Positions 31,774 through 42,634 of a stretch of DNA of 64,000 nt are shown piece by piece. Source of the DNA: Paramacrobiotus metropolitanus (taxonomy: Eukaryota > Tardigrada > Eutardigrada > Parachela > Macrobiotidae). The stretch covers positions 558,001 to 622,000 of the forward strand of contig NW_026570246.1 in the NCBI RefSeq assembly GCF_019649055.1, given 5' to 3'. Position numbers and translations under genes: made by a program. The notes under the pieces were generated by a model, which saw nothing but the letters and a program-made list of their open reading frames with translations, was not told the DNA's origin and ran no database searches. How positions within the stretch are numbered: position 1 is the first letter of the stretch; each line of letters begins with the position of its first letter.

Positions 31774-32460
31774 AATAAATACGCGTGTATTTCGAAATCG
31801 CTTTTTTTGCTTATTTATGCATCGTTATTCTAATTTGAATGATTTGATTTACGGAAGATAATTTTGGTTTACAGTGGACGAGATCCAGAAAGCCTGACAT
31901 TATCGCATGATGCATGGCTCGGTGTGATGGTGACGCAAAACTGTGGTTCTGGCATTTACTGGAACCCTGGACATACGTTCCACGCTTACCGCATGGCATA
32001 TTTATTGTATGGAGAACTAGTAATGACACATTATTTCGCAAAGCTTTTTATGTGGAGTATTTTTGCTACTGTTTGTTTTCACATTGTTTTATTGTGGTTT
32101 GTATTAGAAATCTGGAGTAGCAAATTTTAAAATACTGAGTAAAACGCTGAATCTGTGGTTGTGTACAGTATACACACTGTGTTAACACAAAAAAGTGGTT
32201 TGTCTATGGCAGATTAACAAAAGTGGAATTTGCTAAAATTGGCGGAAGAATGTCGTCTTCGACTAGATCAGTTCTTTTCTTGAGCACAACACAGTTGTTT
32301 TCCGGCGATCGTCCAAAATGCAGTAACGAGTTTCCTAAAAATGCAGACAATTTTATGATATTTTTAATATTAGGGAACAGTTCTAAGTTGCAATGGCTAG
32401 CTGGGTAGCGGTATCCTCGCGATGTGCACCGAGAAAAGGTCAAATGATCAGTAAATTTCT
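31774..32460. other. Spacer between convergent genes
   Basis: Lies between the 3' ends of PFKFB (+) and the Knickkopf-like gene (-), so it should be mostly two 3' UTRs. Open frames near 31864-32130 carry no recognisable domain. Confidence 0.5.
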
Positions 32461-35400
32461 TCAATGGGCAGTAGCCACCAAAATAACAATGATTGCAAGC
32501 GCCGGTGCACTACTTGCTAGTTAAAATTTAAACATTACAAAAACAACCAAAATCAATGATCAATTCATTCCATTTTACTAGTATCATAAAAAAGTACAAC
32601 TACCTACTTACTGCAAGCCAGCCGCTTTTTTAAGGCGATTGGTACGAGTACCTGTTGCGTGCACTGAGTGGTAGTCCGGCATTTCCGTTGCTACATTCAT
32701 CGGTCCAATGGACCATACGACATACACGGGTACATCCAGTGGGATGTCCTTTCCGAAGGCATCAGTAGCTGCTCGTGCAAAATAATAATATGACATTGTG
32801 TGCACGTAAAATAGAGAATTCTCATGGATTTTCGGTTTGTAGAACATCGAAGAAAATAAATGTTTTAAGAGTAAAAAAGCACTGTACTTTGTAATGGTCT
32901 CCGATAGCTAAATTTGAACATTCCATCGGCATTTCCACCTCCTCCGACGAGGCGCGATATCTGTTTCCCACCGATCAGATTGCGTGGGCAAACGGCGTCT
33001 GCGCTGGGGTCACTTATATTGCACTAAAATTTACACGTAGATGTTGATGAAAATAGTAAGATTATACCACCGCAGTAAAAATTTATATTCGTGATTGTTA
33101 ATTAATTGCATGTACCACTGCTTTTCCTCCTAAAATAAAATCTCGAAGTTGCAGTCCTTTCGGTCCAACGAAACCCAGCGTAACATCGCTGCCGACCATC
33201 TGCACGGTTTTGCTGGAGCCGCTCAGTCCGAATGCCAAATACGCACTGTCCGCATTGGGTAAGACAGATGACGGCGCGGAAAGCGTCACGGTGATGTAAC
33301 CGTTCTGAACCTTCCACTGCACTTCCAGGAGGTTGTCCAGAATCTCGCAATTCCAGATGTGATTTCTGCTTAGATCATCCAGTACGTTGTCACGGGGCAG
33401 AGGCTCCTTGCCCGCTTTGGGATCATCGGACATCAGCTGTTCACCGGAAGTCGGATCGGATGCCGACAACTGTATCTTTGGTTTTGGTATGCCGTTGCGT
33501 GGAAGTGCTAACGACTGAATTCCATTGTCAATGCTAATTTCATAATGGAGCTGTAAAATTCACAGCACCCTGGTAATCGATAATTTTGCAATATAAACTT
33601 ACGGAAAGGATAATATTTTGGTCAGTGTTCCGTGACCTAAACCATATAAACCTAAACCATATATCGGTATATATGTGATCTAAATTAAACGGTTTTCTGT
33701 TATTGCCGTTATTCGCATCGCTAACACCTGCTGTGTGCGACTGCAAAATTAATCACCTCAAACATTGGTAAAATATACCGTGGTGTAAAAAGTGTGCTTT
33801 CCACGAGAATTTGCGGTAAAGTTTTAAAAAAAGATAGCGCCGTACATCACGCAGCAACGATGCAGCTTTCTCGGACATCCGATGCACGGTAAGGTCATCC
33901 ATAGCTGCCGGCACCTTTCCCCGTAAGACACCTCCATCCAACGGAGCATCACCGAATACTGTTCCGTATGTACGATCGTAGATTGCCACCGATTTCACAT
34001 CGAAAACCGTTAGCGAGTGCACATTTCCGGTTTTACCAGGTCGGTGCGCCCGTCGTAAGTCCAGCAAAGCGTCGTATTTTGTCAGCGGCTCTTTGGGTAG
34101 ACGAGGCAGCGGTTCCGGTGGTGTTCTAAAGAGCATTGGAAATGATCATTGCATAAACGAATAAGGGCTTTTTATATACGCACTCGTCATTATTTGGTGG
34201 GACCATGAAGCCGGCGGGCGTGGGCAGAGAACCGTGATCCACCCAGAAGAACGCATCCGATGCCGAACCATCAAAGGTCACTTGTTCGATGAAAATGCGC
34301 CGGGAGTCCTGCACAATTATCTGTCGGGATGACACTCCACCGGATATGACGGAATGACCCAATCGCGTCGGCATGATGACCGGGCGCGGATATTTGAAAC
34401 CGCTCGGAACCGGTATGGATGCGTACTTCTCCTTGATTGTGGCGTACTACTAAGTTAATTTTACCACACTTTAACACAAAGTGAGATATCCCCTGCTCTC
34501 AGCTGAAATACAATCTAGTTTTTAATTGAAGTTCGCAGAAATTTTCAACTTAATCTGTCGAACTAATTCTGTCGAACGAGGATTTTTAATGGAGAAGTGT
34601 GCGTTATTGTTTACCATTACATCGTTTTTCCTCGTGGCCAAAGCGAATTCGGTTATTGTGTCAAAGGTAATCTGACGCGGAAGAGCGACCAGCACATTTT
34701 CCTCCCAAACAGCTGGTATTGCCGTGCAAGTGGGACCGGTGCTATAAGTTCAAAACAATGTCATCCGCCAAATATTGCACTTCAGATGTTTAATTTCTTA
34801 AAATGCAGAGATGTTTAATTCAACACGGTCGTGCGGTGTGTTAATGATGAACAATTGGTACATCTGTAGATTCGTGGCAGAATGTACACAACTAGGTAAT
34901 TTATTACATTTTCCTGATTAAAACTGCATTGTGCGGATGTTTAAACTACATTATGCTCTTACGGATACATGTAGACGACGTCGACGAAAATATGACTGCT
35001 TACCAATCTTTGGTGAAAGGAATAATGTAGGTGTTTTCCTTTCTTGTTCGCTCTTCGTATGAAATGGCCCATAGAAACATCCCTGCAGTAAACAGTAACG
35101 CTGCAGTAAATAAATCTCTTAATACTGTAGTCATAGTATAATTAGTATTCATAGGTTATTTATAAAACTTCTAAATACCCGGTACCCTACCAAAAAATTT
35201 ACCTTTCTAATATGTATTATCACTTTTATGCATGAAATACTGCGAGCAAATAATAATTAACACATCCTCCAATACATCTATATACCTGGGATTCCCGCAT
35301 CGTATACGAAATCATGGATGTAAAGCAGCTGCTCGTCGACTGCATACAATGTCCCAGATATTCTGAATGCTGGCGCTTGGTTTGGCAGTTCTCCTTTTTT

Positions 35401-35766
35401 AATTTGTTTCAGTTTGCCTATCAAACGGCCCTTGTAAGGACGCTCGGAGTCCGTCGTGTTATTAATTGCTTTGGATTGTAGAGAATGGCAATCTGTAAAT
35501 TACCTTCGTACATGAATCTTGGAATTTTATGAAAACATAAAATATAACTGACGCCGAAAAACAACACCAGTTGTTGTAATGATAACGTTTTCCTGAAATT
35601 CCCGATGTAAAAATGAATCACATATAATGCAGCAATGTATAAAATTTTCTTTAAATGTGCTTTTCAACTGCATATGCTGTTATCATTAAAGCAACTTACA
35701 GTCAAAGATGATTAAGAGGAAGATACAAAATCCACAGGTCATCAAGGTCATGCCAGTCGGGATCAT
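32461..35766 (-). CDS. Knickkopf/Skeletor-like protein: DM13-DM13-DOMON with GPI-type tail
   Basis: Ten minus-strand exons, high to low (35700-35766, 35286-35492, 35004-35082, 34621-34741, 34184-34446, 33846-34125, 33550-33116, 32888-33023, 32612-32768, 32461-32509), close in phase to 597 residues. A signal peptide (GFCIFLLIIFD) opens it. The first DM13 domain (GRLIGKL, SGTLYAVDEQLLYIHDF, MFLWA, ALPRQITFD) ends in IPVPSGFKYPRP. The second starts at LGHSVISGG and has FDGSASDAFFWVD and LTVFDVKSVAIYDR. A DOMON domain follows (NHIWNCEILDNLLEVQWK, YLAFGLSG, CPRNLIGGKQ, FKFSYRRPLQTTD, VYVVWSIGPMN). The final 17-codon exon gives HAPALAIIVILVATAH, a hydrophobic end typical of GPI-anchor signals. Knickkopf is an extracellular GPI-linked protein that organises and protects cuticle chitin. 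Here the plastocyanin-like domain that follows DOMON in insect Knickkopf is missing. The exon-6 donor (33846) is chosen by phase and is the least certain junction. Confidence 0.88.
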
Positions 35767-37069
35767 TTTTATGCCGCGCGATAGGCAGAATTATGGAATT
35801 TGCTTGCCTTTAGGGTAATCCGATTAACGCAAAAGCAAGATTTTACTGAACAGAAAGTACTAGTACTGCTGTGGTTAGCTATTCCGCAAAGACCATTTAT
35901 ACGAAGATATAAATTCCTACATAAATAATGGCTCTCCTTCTACATGCGTTTGCGTGTGTGTGAGCGATACAAGGTACACACGAAAGCCGATATTATCTGA
36001 CCGTTGTACCGTTGTCCAAATCGCATTATAAACCGCAATGCTTTATTCTACTAATTATTTAATGACGTCTTCACATGATCGCATATGTTTGTTAAAACGT
36101 TGTTTACATTTGAAGTTTAGCGGTCGCCGTCTGATTCGTTATGCATCCTGCGGAAGATCGTTTATGTTTGATGCTGGCGGTCGTTCGCGGCGCGCATCGC
36201 TTCTACAGCTGTAGGATCAAGCACTGCAGAAGATGTATTGTGCACTACTTATGCTCCGTTACTCCGAATGGTCCAAATCTTCTGCTGTTTTACTGTACTT
36301 ATTAAAACAGCTAAATTTGTTACAAGACATAAGACATAATATTAAACACCCTACAAACAAAAAAGCGAACGAGGTTTGCGAGATCTTAAACTTTAATTCA
36401 TAAGCAATGAATAAAATTTTATTGAATTACTGACTCGTTGAATTATGAAAATGACAAAATGTATACCTTGAAGCAGAGAAGAGAAAATTCCTTCGCCGTG
36501 ACCATCTTATTTGATAGGGACAATACGTTTACCTTTAGAACCTTTGCATATTTTACATTTTCTTATCGGACTGCGAGATCTATATAGCTCTTTTTCAAAA
36601 ATTATTTGGTAATTTTGGTTTGCGTATTACACAAAACGTAAAAACTTTGTTTTTCATAAACGTAGAGTAAGTAGATATAAATATCACATTCTGTCGAATG
36701 TATATGTCTATCATACTGTACAGGGAGGCGGTTACAAGTTTTGCAGTCCTGGACTGAATATCAGGCTTTCCAAATGGTTTGACAGCACTTTATGGTGTTT
36801 TTAATTTTTAGGGTTTGCTGTTTGCAGGTCAAAATAAATTGCGGGTACTGTATGTAGTCTGTGATTGTAAGTATTTTTTTGCTTCGAGCAGTGTCTGTTA
36901 TCTCAGAATATCATATCTGTACGGTGGTTGGATGACCGCGGGCTGTTGCAGTGTTTGACAGTAGAAATGTTGTAATCGGATCGTGCCCTACTCTGTACCC
37001 AGTTAAAAAGTTATTTGCACTGAGTATACCAACCGATCCTGTGGTTCGTTCACGCTCCACGGTCCCGTC
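35767..37069. other. Divergent intergenic region
   Basis: Lies between the 5' ends of the Knickkopf-like gene (-) and the COX8-like gene (+), so it holds two promoters. No coding or structural feature recognised. Confidence 0.5.
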
Positions 37070-37399
37070 ATGGCGCATCTTGGACGCAGTGCATCGCTAC
37101 TGCGCCTTGCAGGTGGATTTCGCCTATTCCGTCGCGACATCCATCCGCGTTGGGGCCACGTAATACCTTTTCCTCCGAAAGTGCAGATTCCCTTTGTGGA
37201 AAAGATTGCCTTGGGGACATTCATGTGCTGCGGTATGATATCCATTCCCGTGTGGGTCTTCTACAATCTGGAGTACTACAAAACGGGGGGAGTGAAGAAG
37301 GATCCCCAACCGACGGAGCAGGACGATCAGCCCGAAATGCGCGAGGAGACGTTGAAGACGCTGGAGGAGCAGGACGAAGTGGCTCGCGGTGAAAAGTAA
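37070..37399 (+). CDS. Probable cytochrome c oxidase subunit 8-like protein
   Basis: Single-exon frame of 109 residues. The N terminus (MAHLGRSASLLRLAGGFRLF) is rich in Arg and hydrophobics and has no acidic residues, as expected of a mitochondrial presequence. It is followed by PPKVQIPFVEKIALGTFMCC and then ISIPVWVFYNLEYY. Together these form one transmembrane helix, with an upstream PPK, a Glu-Lys entry and a closing N-L-x-x-Y. That is the layout of animal COX8, a one-helix nuclear-encoded subunit of complex IV. The tail from residue 75 is strongly acidic and Gln/Glu-rich and is longer than in known COX8. It could instead be another small inner-membrane protein. Assignment rests on pattern similarity, not on invariant catalytic residues. 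Confidence 0.6.
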   Translation: MAHLGRSASLLRLAGGFRLFRRDIHPRWGHVIPFPPKVQIPFVEKIALGTFMCCGMISIPVWVFYNLEYYKTGGVKKDPQPTEQDDQPEMREETLKTLEEQDEVARGEK

Positions 37400-37830
37400 C
37401 AGGATGCGACCGTGCCATTTTCAAATAAGAATAGTTTATAATAAGCTGTTTTTTAAAACTGGATTTTAATGGTGCCGTTCTTTTATAATTGTTTCTGTTT
37501 CCGCGGTTCATTTCAGATGTGTGATCTTCGGTTTTAGACATTCTTTCACTTTCTGAGATTTATTTTGTTATCTGTACCGACTGTACGTGATACTTTTAGT
37601 TCATACGTAATGTTTTACGAATTGTTTTTATGGGCTTGTTTTATCTTTCTGTGAGTTCACCACAGGGTTTATGTTTTTCGCGAGGACGGGATTAATATAT
37701 TTTCAAATAGCTTTATAATTTTGTCTTGTTACTGCAGTTTGTACGTACGTACTCAGGAGAAGTCCATATGCATAAAAGTTGATGATGCATCCGACCGCGC
37801 TGTGTTTTGTGGAAAGCCATTAATAGTACT
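37400..37830. other. Spacer before the MITE, no gene
   Basis: COX8-like 3' UTR and AT-rich DNA. Nothing else seen. Confidence 0.5.
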
Positions 37831-38507
37831 ACTCGAAACGCACTTTAAATGTGTTCTGTAAGATACAGAGCCGGGAGTTCTGTATAAGTGAATCTACCAA
37901 TGGTACAGCGCTGAATCTTATAGAGCGTTACAGAGCAACGAGACCACGGTTTCTAAAAGCGCCCAGTTACCGTAGTTGAATTGGTCAACGATTTATTCAT
38001 TTTTCACAACAATTTTGTGCTAGTTTCCTTTCTGTTTTTCTGCGATCTGAAGTTTTGCTTAAGTTAAGAAATCAAACGACTGGTGAAAAGAAAGGCCATA
38101 TTACGTAAAGTACGCTGAGGTATTCCTCGCGCTGACGGCTATGGCGAAGTTGCTTGTTGCCACGATACAAATTGAAACATGCACAGTCGGAGGCAGTGAA
38201 CAAAGCAGAACTGGAATCTTGATTCGATAGAAAAAATTAAACTCCCGTTAATTACATCCTCAAAACTTGAAAATTAAAAATAGGACTTACTCCGACTTAG
38301 ACGTACAGCGGACTGTGCATCCACATCAAAAATAAGTTTGGCCTAGCAAGAATGCGAGTTCTGTATCGTAACGGAGCCAGGAGAGTTCCGTTTAGATACA
38401 GAACACTTTAACTCGGCCGTCCAATCAGAGGTAGGGGGGTGTGATCGAAAAATTACAGAACTTCCGGCTCTGTATCGTACAGAACGCATTTAAAGTGCCT
38501 TTCGAGT
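37831..38507. mobile_element. MITE-like element with 54-bp terminal inverted repeats
   Basis: The left end 37831-37884 and right end 38454-38507 are reverse complements over 54 bases with four mismatches. Both open ACTCGAAA and contain CACTTTAAATG, GATACAGAGCCGG and AGTTCTGTA. The 677-bp interior has no long open frame. A further internal pair built on GTTCTGTATC and GATACAGAAC lies near 38359-38405. This is the build of a non-autonomous DNA transposon. I could not define a clear target-site duplication at the edges. Confidence 0.85.
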
Positions 38508-38979
38508 CTAGCTAATATTTAAAATGAAGAATTTGCTTATGATTTGCTAGATACAAATGGCTCAGAATAGTCGGCATTCATTACACATTACACGTCTGGA
38601 CCGTCTGGTGCAAACTCGAACTTTGTTGTAACCACAGGTCCACAATAATCTTATCACGTTTTTGCTGTTAATTGCTAAAACCTGTGAAATTATACTTAAT
38701 CACGCGTCCACGCCGGTACTTATCAGCGATTCAACACCAACCACTTCAAGACACATACAGATCTGTATGTGTATAAAACGATGTTTATACTTTGTATTGA
38801 GTCTAATTGACAGCAGCTGCATCATTTTTGCAACGCGGTGGGCAACATATAAAGCTTGCTTTTCCGGTGACGACTGCCTTTTTGCTACTCGTAGTGAAAA
38901 TGCCTTAATTTATAATTCAGTTGAACTTTTCTGCATTAAGGGTGGTGTACAAAGAGACACGGAAGGGTTAAAAACTAGC
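38508..38979. other. Leader of the first AGMO gene
   Basis: No separate gene. The frame of AGMO exon 1 stays open back to 38662, with an in-frame ATG at 38767. A start there would add about 71 residues with no counterpart in the second copy, so I treat this as 5' UTR. Confidence 0.5.
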
Positions 38980-41816
38980 ATGGCGGAAATGGAGCTGAAT
39001 GTACCGTCAGGACCGGCAAGTGCTATCATAAACGCTACAAATATGAGCGCTCCGATAGATGGTATTCATCCAGTCGGGCCGCTTTTTAATTGGCGCATGA
39101 TGTTCTACTTGGTACATCCCAATGAAGTTCCGGATCTGGATGCGAAAGACCTTGGCCGTGTACCCAACTACTTTGCCCAGGTGCGCCGTCGACAAAAACA
39201 GCATGTTTTTGAATATTTGTAGACTGATCTAGGGTAATTGTGTTTTATGTTTTCGAAGATTGTGTGCGTGAACTGGACACACGTACTTGCATTATGGAAC
39301 GTATAGTTAATATAAGGATTGCACGCGAATACGCAAAGCTGGTCGTTTTTGCTTTTTTCATTCTCTGTGCAATACAAAATCTCTCTAGCCGCGCGCTTAT
39401 TATTTTTTCATTGTTCTGGTTGCAGGCTACCCCCATATTTTACGCGATGCTGTTAATTGAACTGGTCGTAAAATACTGGTATACGGGAAAGGGCTTCCGT
39501 TTGAACGATAGCATCGTACGTACAGATAACTGCGGTCGTGTAAAGCCCGTTATTTGTGCATGGTGGCAAGAAAATTATGACCTTTCCTGTGCTCATACAG
39601 ACTTCCATAACTGCTGGACTGACCATGATGACTACGAAGTAGGTTCACTGTGCGTTAAAAGTTTTCACAAATTGTTCAAGTTGTCAGTGAAGTGTTAAAC
39701 TTAGTGTTCAGAGCAATTGGTACACATTGGTGAGAAAAATAAGACTTTTTAATCCTCCACTAGCATGATCCGTTTGACTTTTTATATACAGATTCCTCGT
39801 GCGGGGAGCGGATTTATTGCTATATGTGTATTTATTTGATAACTGGAGATTGTGGACGATTCCGCTGCGTAGCTGGTCAGGCTGGATTACGGCGGCGCTT
39901 TTGGCGGATTTATCTTTTTATTGGTTGCACAGGATAAGCCATGGTTAGTCGTTAACATCCAGTTGGCTGGGTTTTGTTTTTGATTGCTAGTTTTTGTACA
40001 CGCCTTGCAGAGGTCAGCATTTTGTGGGCCACTCATCAGACGCATCACAGTTCGGAGGTTAGCTGTACTGTACAACATGGATCAACAATCCTTTTGGTGC
40101 CATTAACATTCTACTATTTTACAAAATACTACATTTGTATTTCTACAAAATACTACATTTGTGCATTACCATTAAATGGTGCTTGAGATTTACCTACTCA
40201 ATGCTCTGAAATTTCATGAAAAGGAATAAAGTGCTCAGATTGATATTTTAGAAAAGAATTAGACTGGTTTAGTCAAACTAAAAATAAGACCGCCTGAACA
40301 ATATTATCACCTTTTTCAGAAAAAACGTATTCTCGATGCCAGTAGATCTAGAATTTTAACAGTTAGAGACTCAGAGTTATTAAAATAGTGCAACAAATAT
40401 CGCATCATTAATCATTATGTACTTGTGTAGACCACGGTAGATGCTTGATTTATGCAGGAGTTCAACTTGACAACATCGCAGCGCCAGAGCATCTTTGGTG
40501 GACTGTACGCTTGGATTGCCTACCTTCCGATGGCAGTGTTCGGCTTCACACCTGTTGCGCATATTATCCACTTTCAGATTAACCAGTTGTAAGCATTACA
40601 GCACATTAAAATCTTCCAGTGGAAATCACCTTTGTTTTGTAGGTATCAGTTTTTCATTCATACGACAATGATAAAGTGAGTTCGCTGGAAATACCATAAT
40701 GCACAGTGCGAATTATGTAATGCTAAACATAAACCGGTACTGTATTCTCTAAAGCATTTTGACAAATCTGTCACTTGCTCCTGAATCACAGAAACATGGG
40801 GCCACTGGAGTTATTTCTCAATACTCCCAGTCATCATCGCGTGCATCATGGCAGAAATCGATATTGCATCGATAAAAATTATGCGGGCGCTTTAATCATC
40901 TGGTAAGTTTGTTAAATATGTGAACTTTAAAACACCACAGCTGCAGAAGCCGACTTTTGATGCACTAAATGTAGGGTGCTACTTGTACCGTACGAGACTA
41001 AACATCACCGTTCTGTTTTAAATGCAAAATAATAAGTAAACTGCTCATTACAAAATTATTGTATCGCTGCATAGTGCATAGATACGAAATAAGCTGCAAA
41101 ACTTACAGATGGTGAACAAGTATATCAATTATCATCTTGACAGGGATAAGATGTTTGGGACATTCGAGCCGGAACATCCTAACGAGCAAATCGTCTACGG
41201 TCTCCTGCAGCCGGTGAACACCTTCAACGTCATGTGGATCCAATTCGGCTATGTCGTCGAGTCCATTAGAAAATTGTCCCACTACGACACCATTAGGGAT
41301 AAAATTAGTTCCCTGATTATGGGGCCGGGATGGAAACCAGGAAGTCAGCGTCTGGGAGATCCCGCCAAGTTGCCTGATATCAAAGCACCGATGCCAGTGT
41401 ACGACGTGAAGCTATCTACAGGAAAGAAAATCTACTGTGTCATCCACACCGTGTCAGTGATGTGGTTTTTCAATCATTGTGCCCAGCATTACGAGCAGTG
41501 GAGTATGGCAACGGCGGCATTAGCCTGTTTGTGCGTTTTCGTCACGGTTGGCCATATGGGGTCACTGCTGGATGATCGCTGGTGGATACCGGCTGCGGAG
41601 ATTGTTCGGTGTGGTGCTGGTTTCGGAATTCTTAGAGCGTTCGATGTTTCTCAGGATGTCCGCAACACGGCGATTGTGCTGTATTTTGCTTCGATCGTTT
41701 ACTGGATTACAGTGGTCGTTTCCTTGGGTATGGGCAAAAGGTTATCGACTGCGCTCAGAAAAAAGAAAATGATCGAAAAGGCTGTGAAATCGGTCTCCCC
41801 AGTTAAACACAAATAA
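38980..41816 (+). CDS. AGMO: Alkylglycerol monooxygenase, copy 1
   Basis: Membrane-bound, tetrahydropterin-dependent fatty-acid-hydroxylase-family enzyme that cleaves the ether bond of alkylglycerols in the ER. Nine exons (38980-39180, 39426-39515, 39601-39638, 39792-39943, 40011-40057, 40458-40588, 40643-40675, 40792-40902, 41144-41816) close in phase to 491 residues. The histidine motifs that bind the di-iron centre are intact: [15 protein letters not shown] and [21 protein letters not shown]. Other family blocks are [24 protein letters not shown] (38-base exon), [57 protein letters not shown] and LDDRWW. Several hydrophobic helices are present in the N-terminal half and again near the C terminus. 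A second copy lies 5 kb downstream with identical lengths for all seven internal exons. The start is set by comparison with copy 2. Confidence 0.94.
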
Positions 41817-42634
41817 TGCAGTTGCCTGTATCATGCTGTATGTATCAATCATTTCTGGCTCAGATGATTCATATCGAGTCATATGTTACACTAACAAACA
41901 ATCATTCCATTGTCACTGTTTGTTATTCATTATTAAGAAAATATGAATTACTGTCTCTAGGAGTATCGTAGATGTTTCAGTACTGCGGGCAAACCGGCAA
42001 AGCTCGTTATAAATCCGCTGTATTGCGCGCGTAAGATACGGTATTACACTCACGCAATACAGATAATTGCAATACAGATAATTGCATAAGGTGATTAGTA
42101 CGTCGATGTCGACAAAACAATTAATTTTTTTGTAGTTAACGTTAACTGATAGTCTTTTGTTACTTTTTCCAGTATGAATCGCTAATAAAAATTATGAACA
42201 TTATTAATAAATTGTCGTCCTTTATCTGTCGCCTGGAATTTGGAAAAGTCTTTACTTGTTGTTCCAATCCCACAAATCCAGCGCCATTTTCCAGTGGCAC
42301 TGGAAATTGCTGGATGTGGTCAACAGGTCAATGACCATCCGCTTGCGCAAAAAGTTACTCAAATAGTACTTACTTGTGTTCAAGTACTTATTGTACACAC
42401 TTTAAACAGAGTTTATACTGGTACTGTGGTACAGTTAATCAAGAAAACTTTGAAGGTGATGAAACATCATTATTAATTTTGTGGAAGTACGTGCTTTATA
42501 GACTTGTCGATAAGTTTTGGTTTGCAGTAATGTTTTTATGACAAACGTTGTTTCAAACTTCGGTTTCCGTCAAACGGCCACTAAGCTGCCTTCATTTTGA
42601 CTGCATTAGACAGATTTCGCAGCTGTCACCAACA
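41817..42634. other. Spacer between AGMO copy 1 and CYLD
   Basis: AT-rich, 3' UTR plus CYLD leader. The CYLD frame is open from 42548 but its first ATG is 42635. A short direct repeat, CAATACAGATAATTGCA, occurs near 42056-42087. No gene. Confidence 0.5.

Noticed and set aside
32608-32611. Stop at 32608 as the end of the Knickkopf-like protein
   Set aside because: A perfect GTAAGT donor overlaps it and an in-phase final exon supplies a GPI-type tail.
38767-38979. 71-residue N-terminal extension of AGMO copy 1
   Set aside because: In frame from an upstream ATG but absent from copy 2 and without family similarity.
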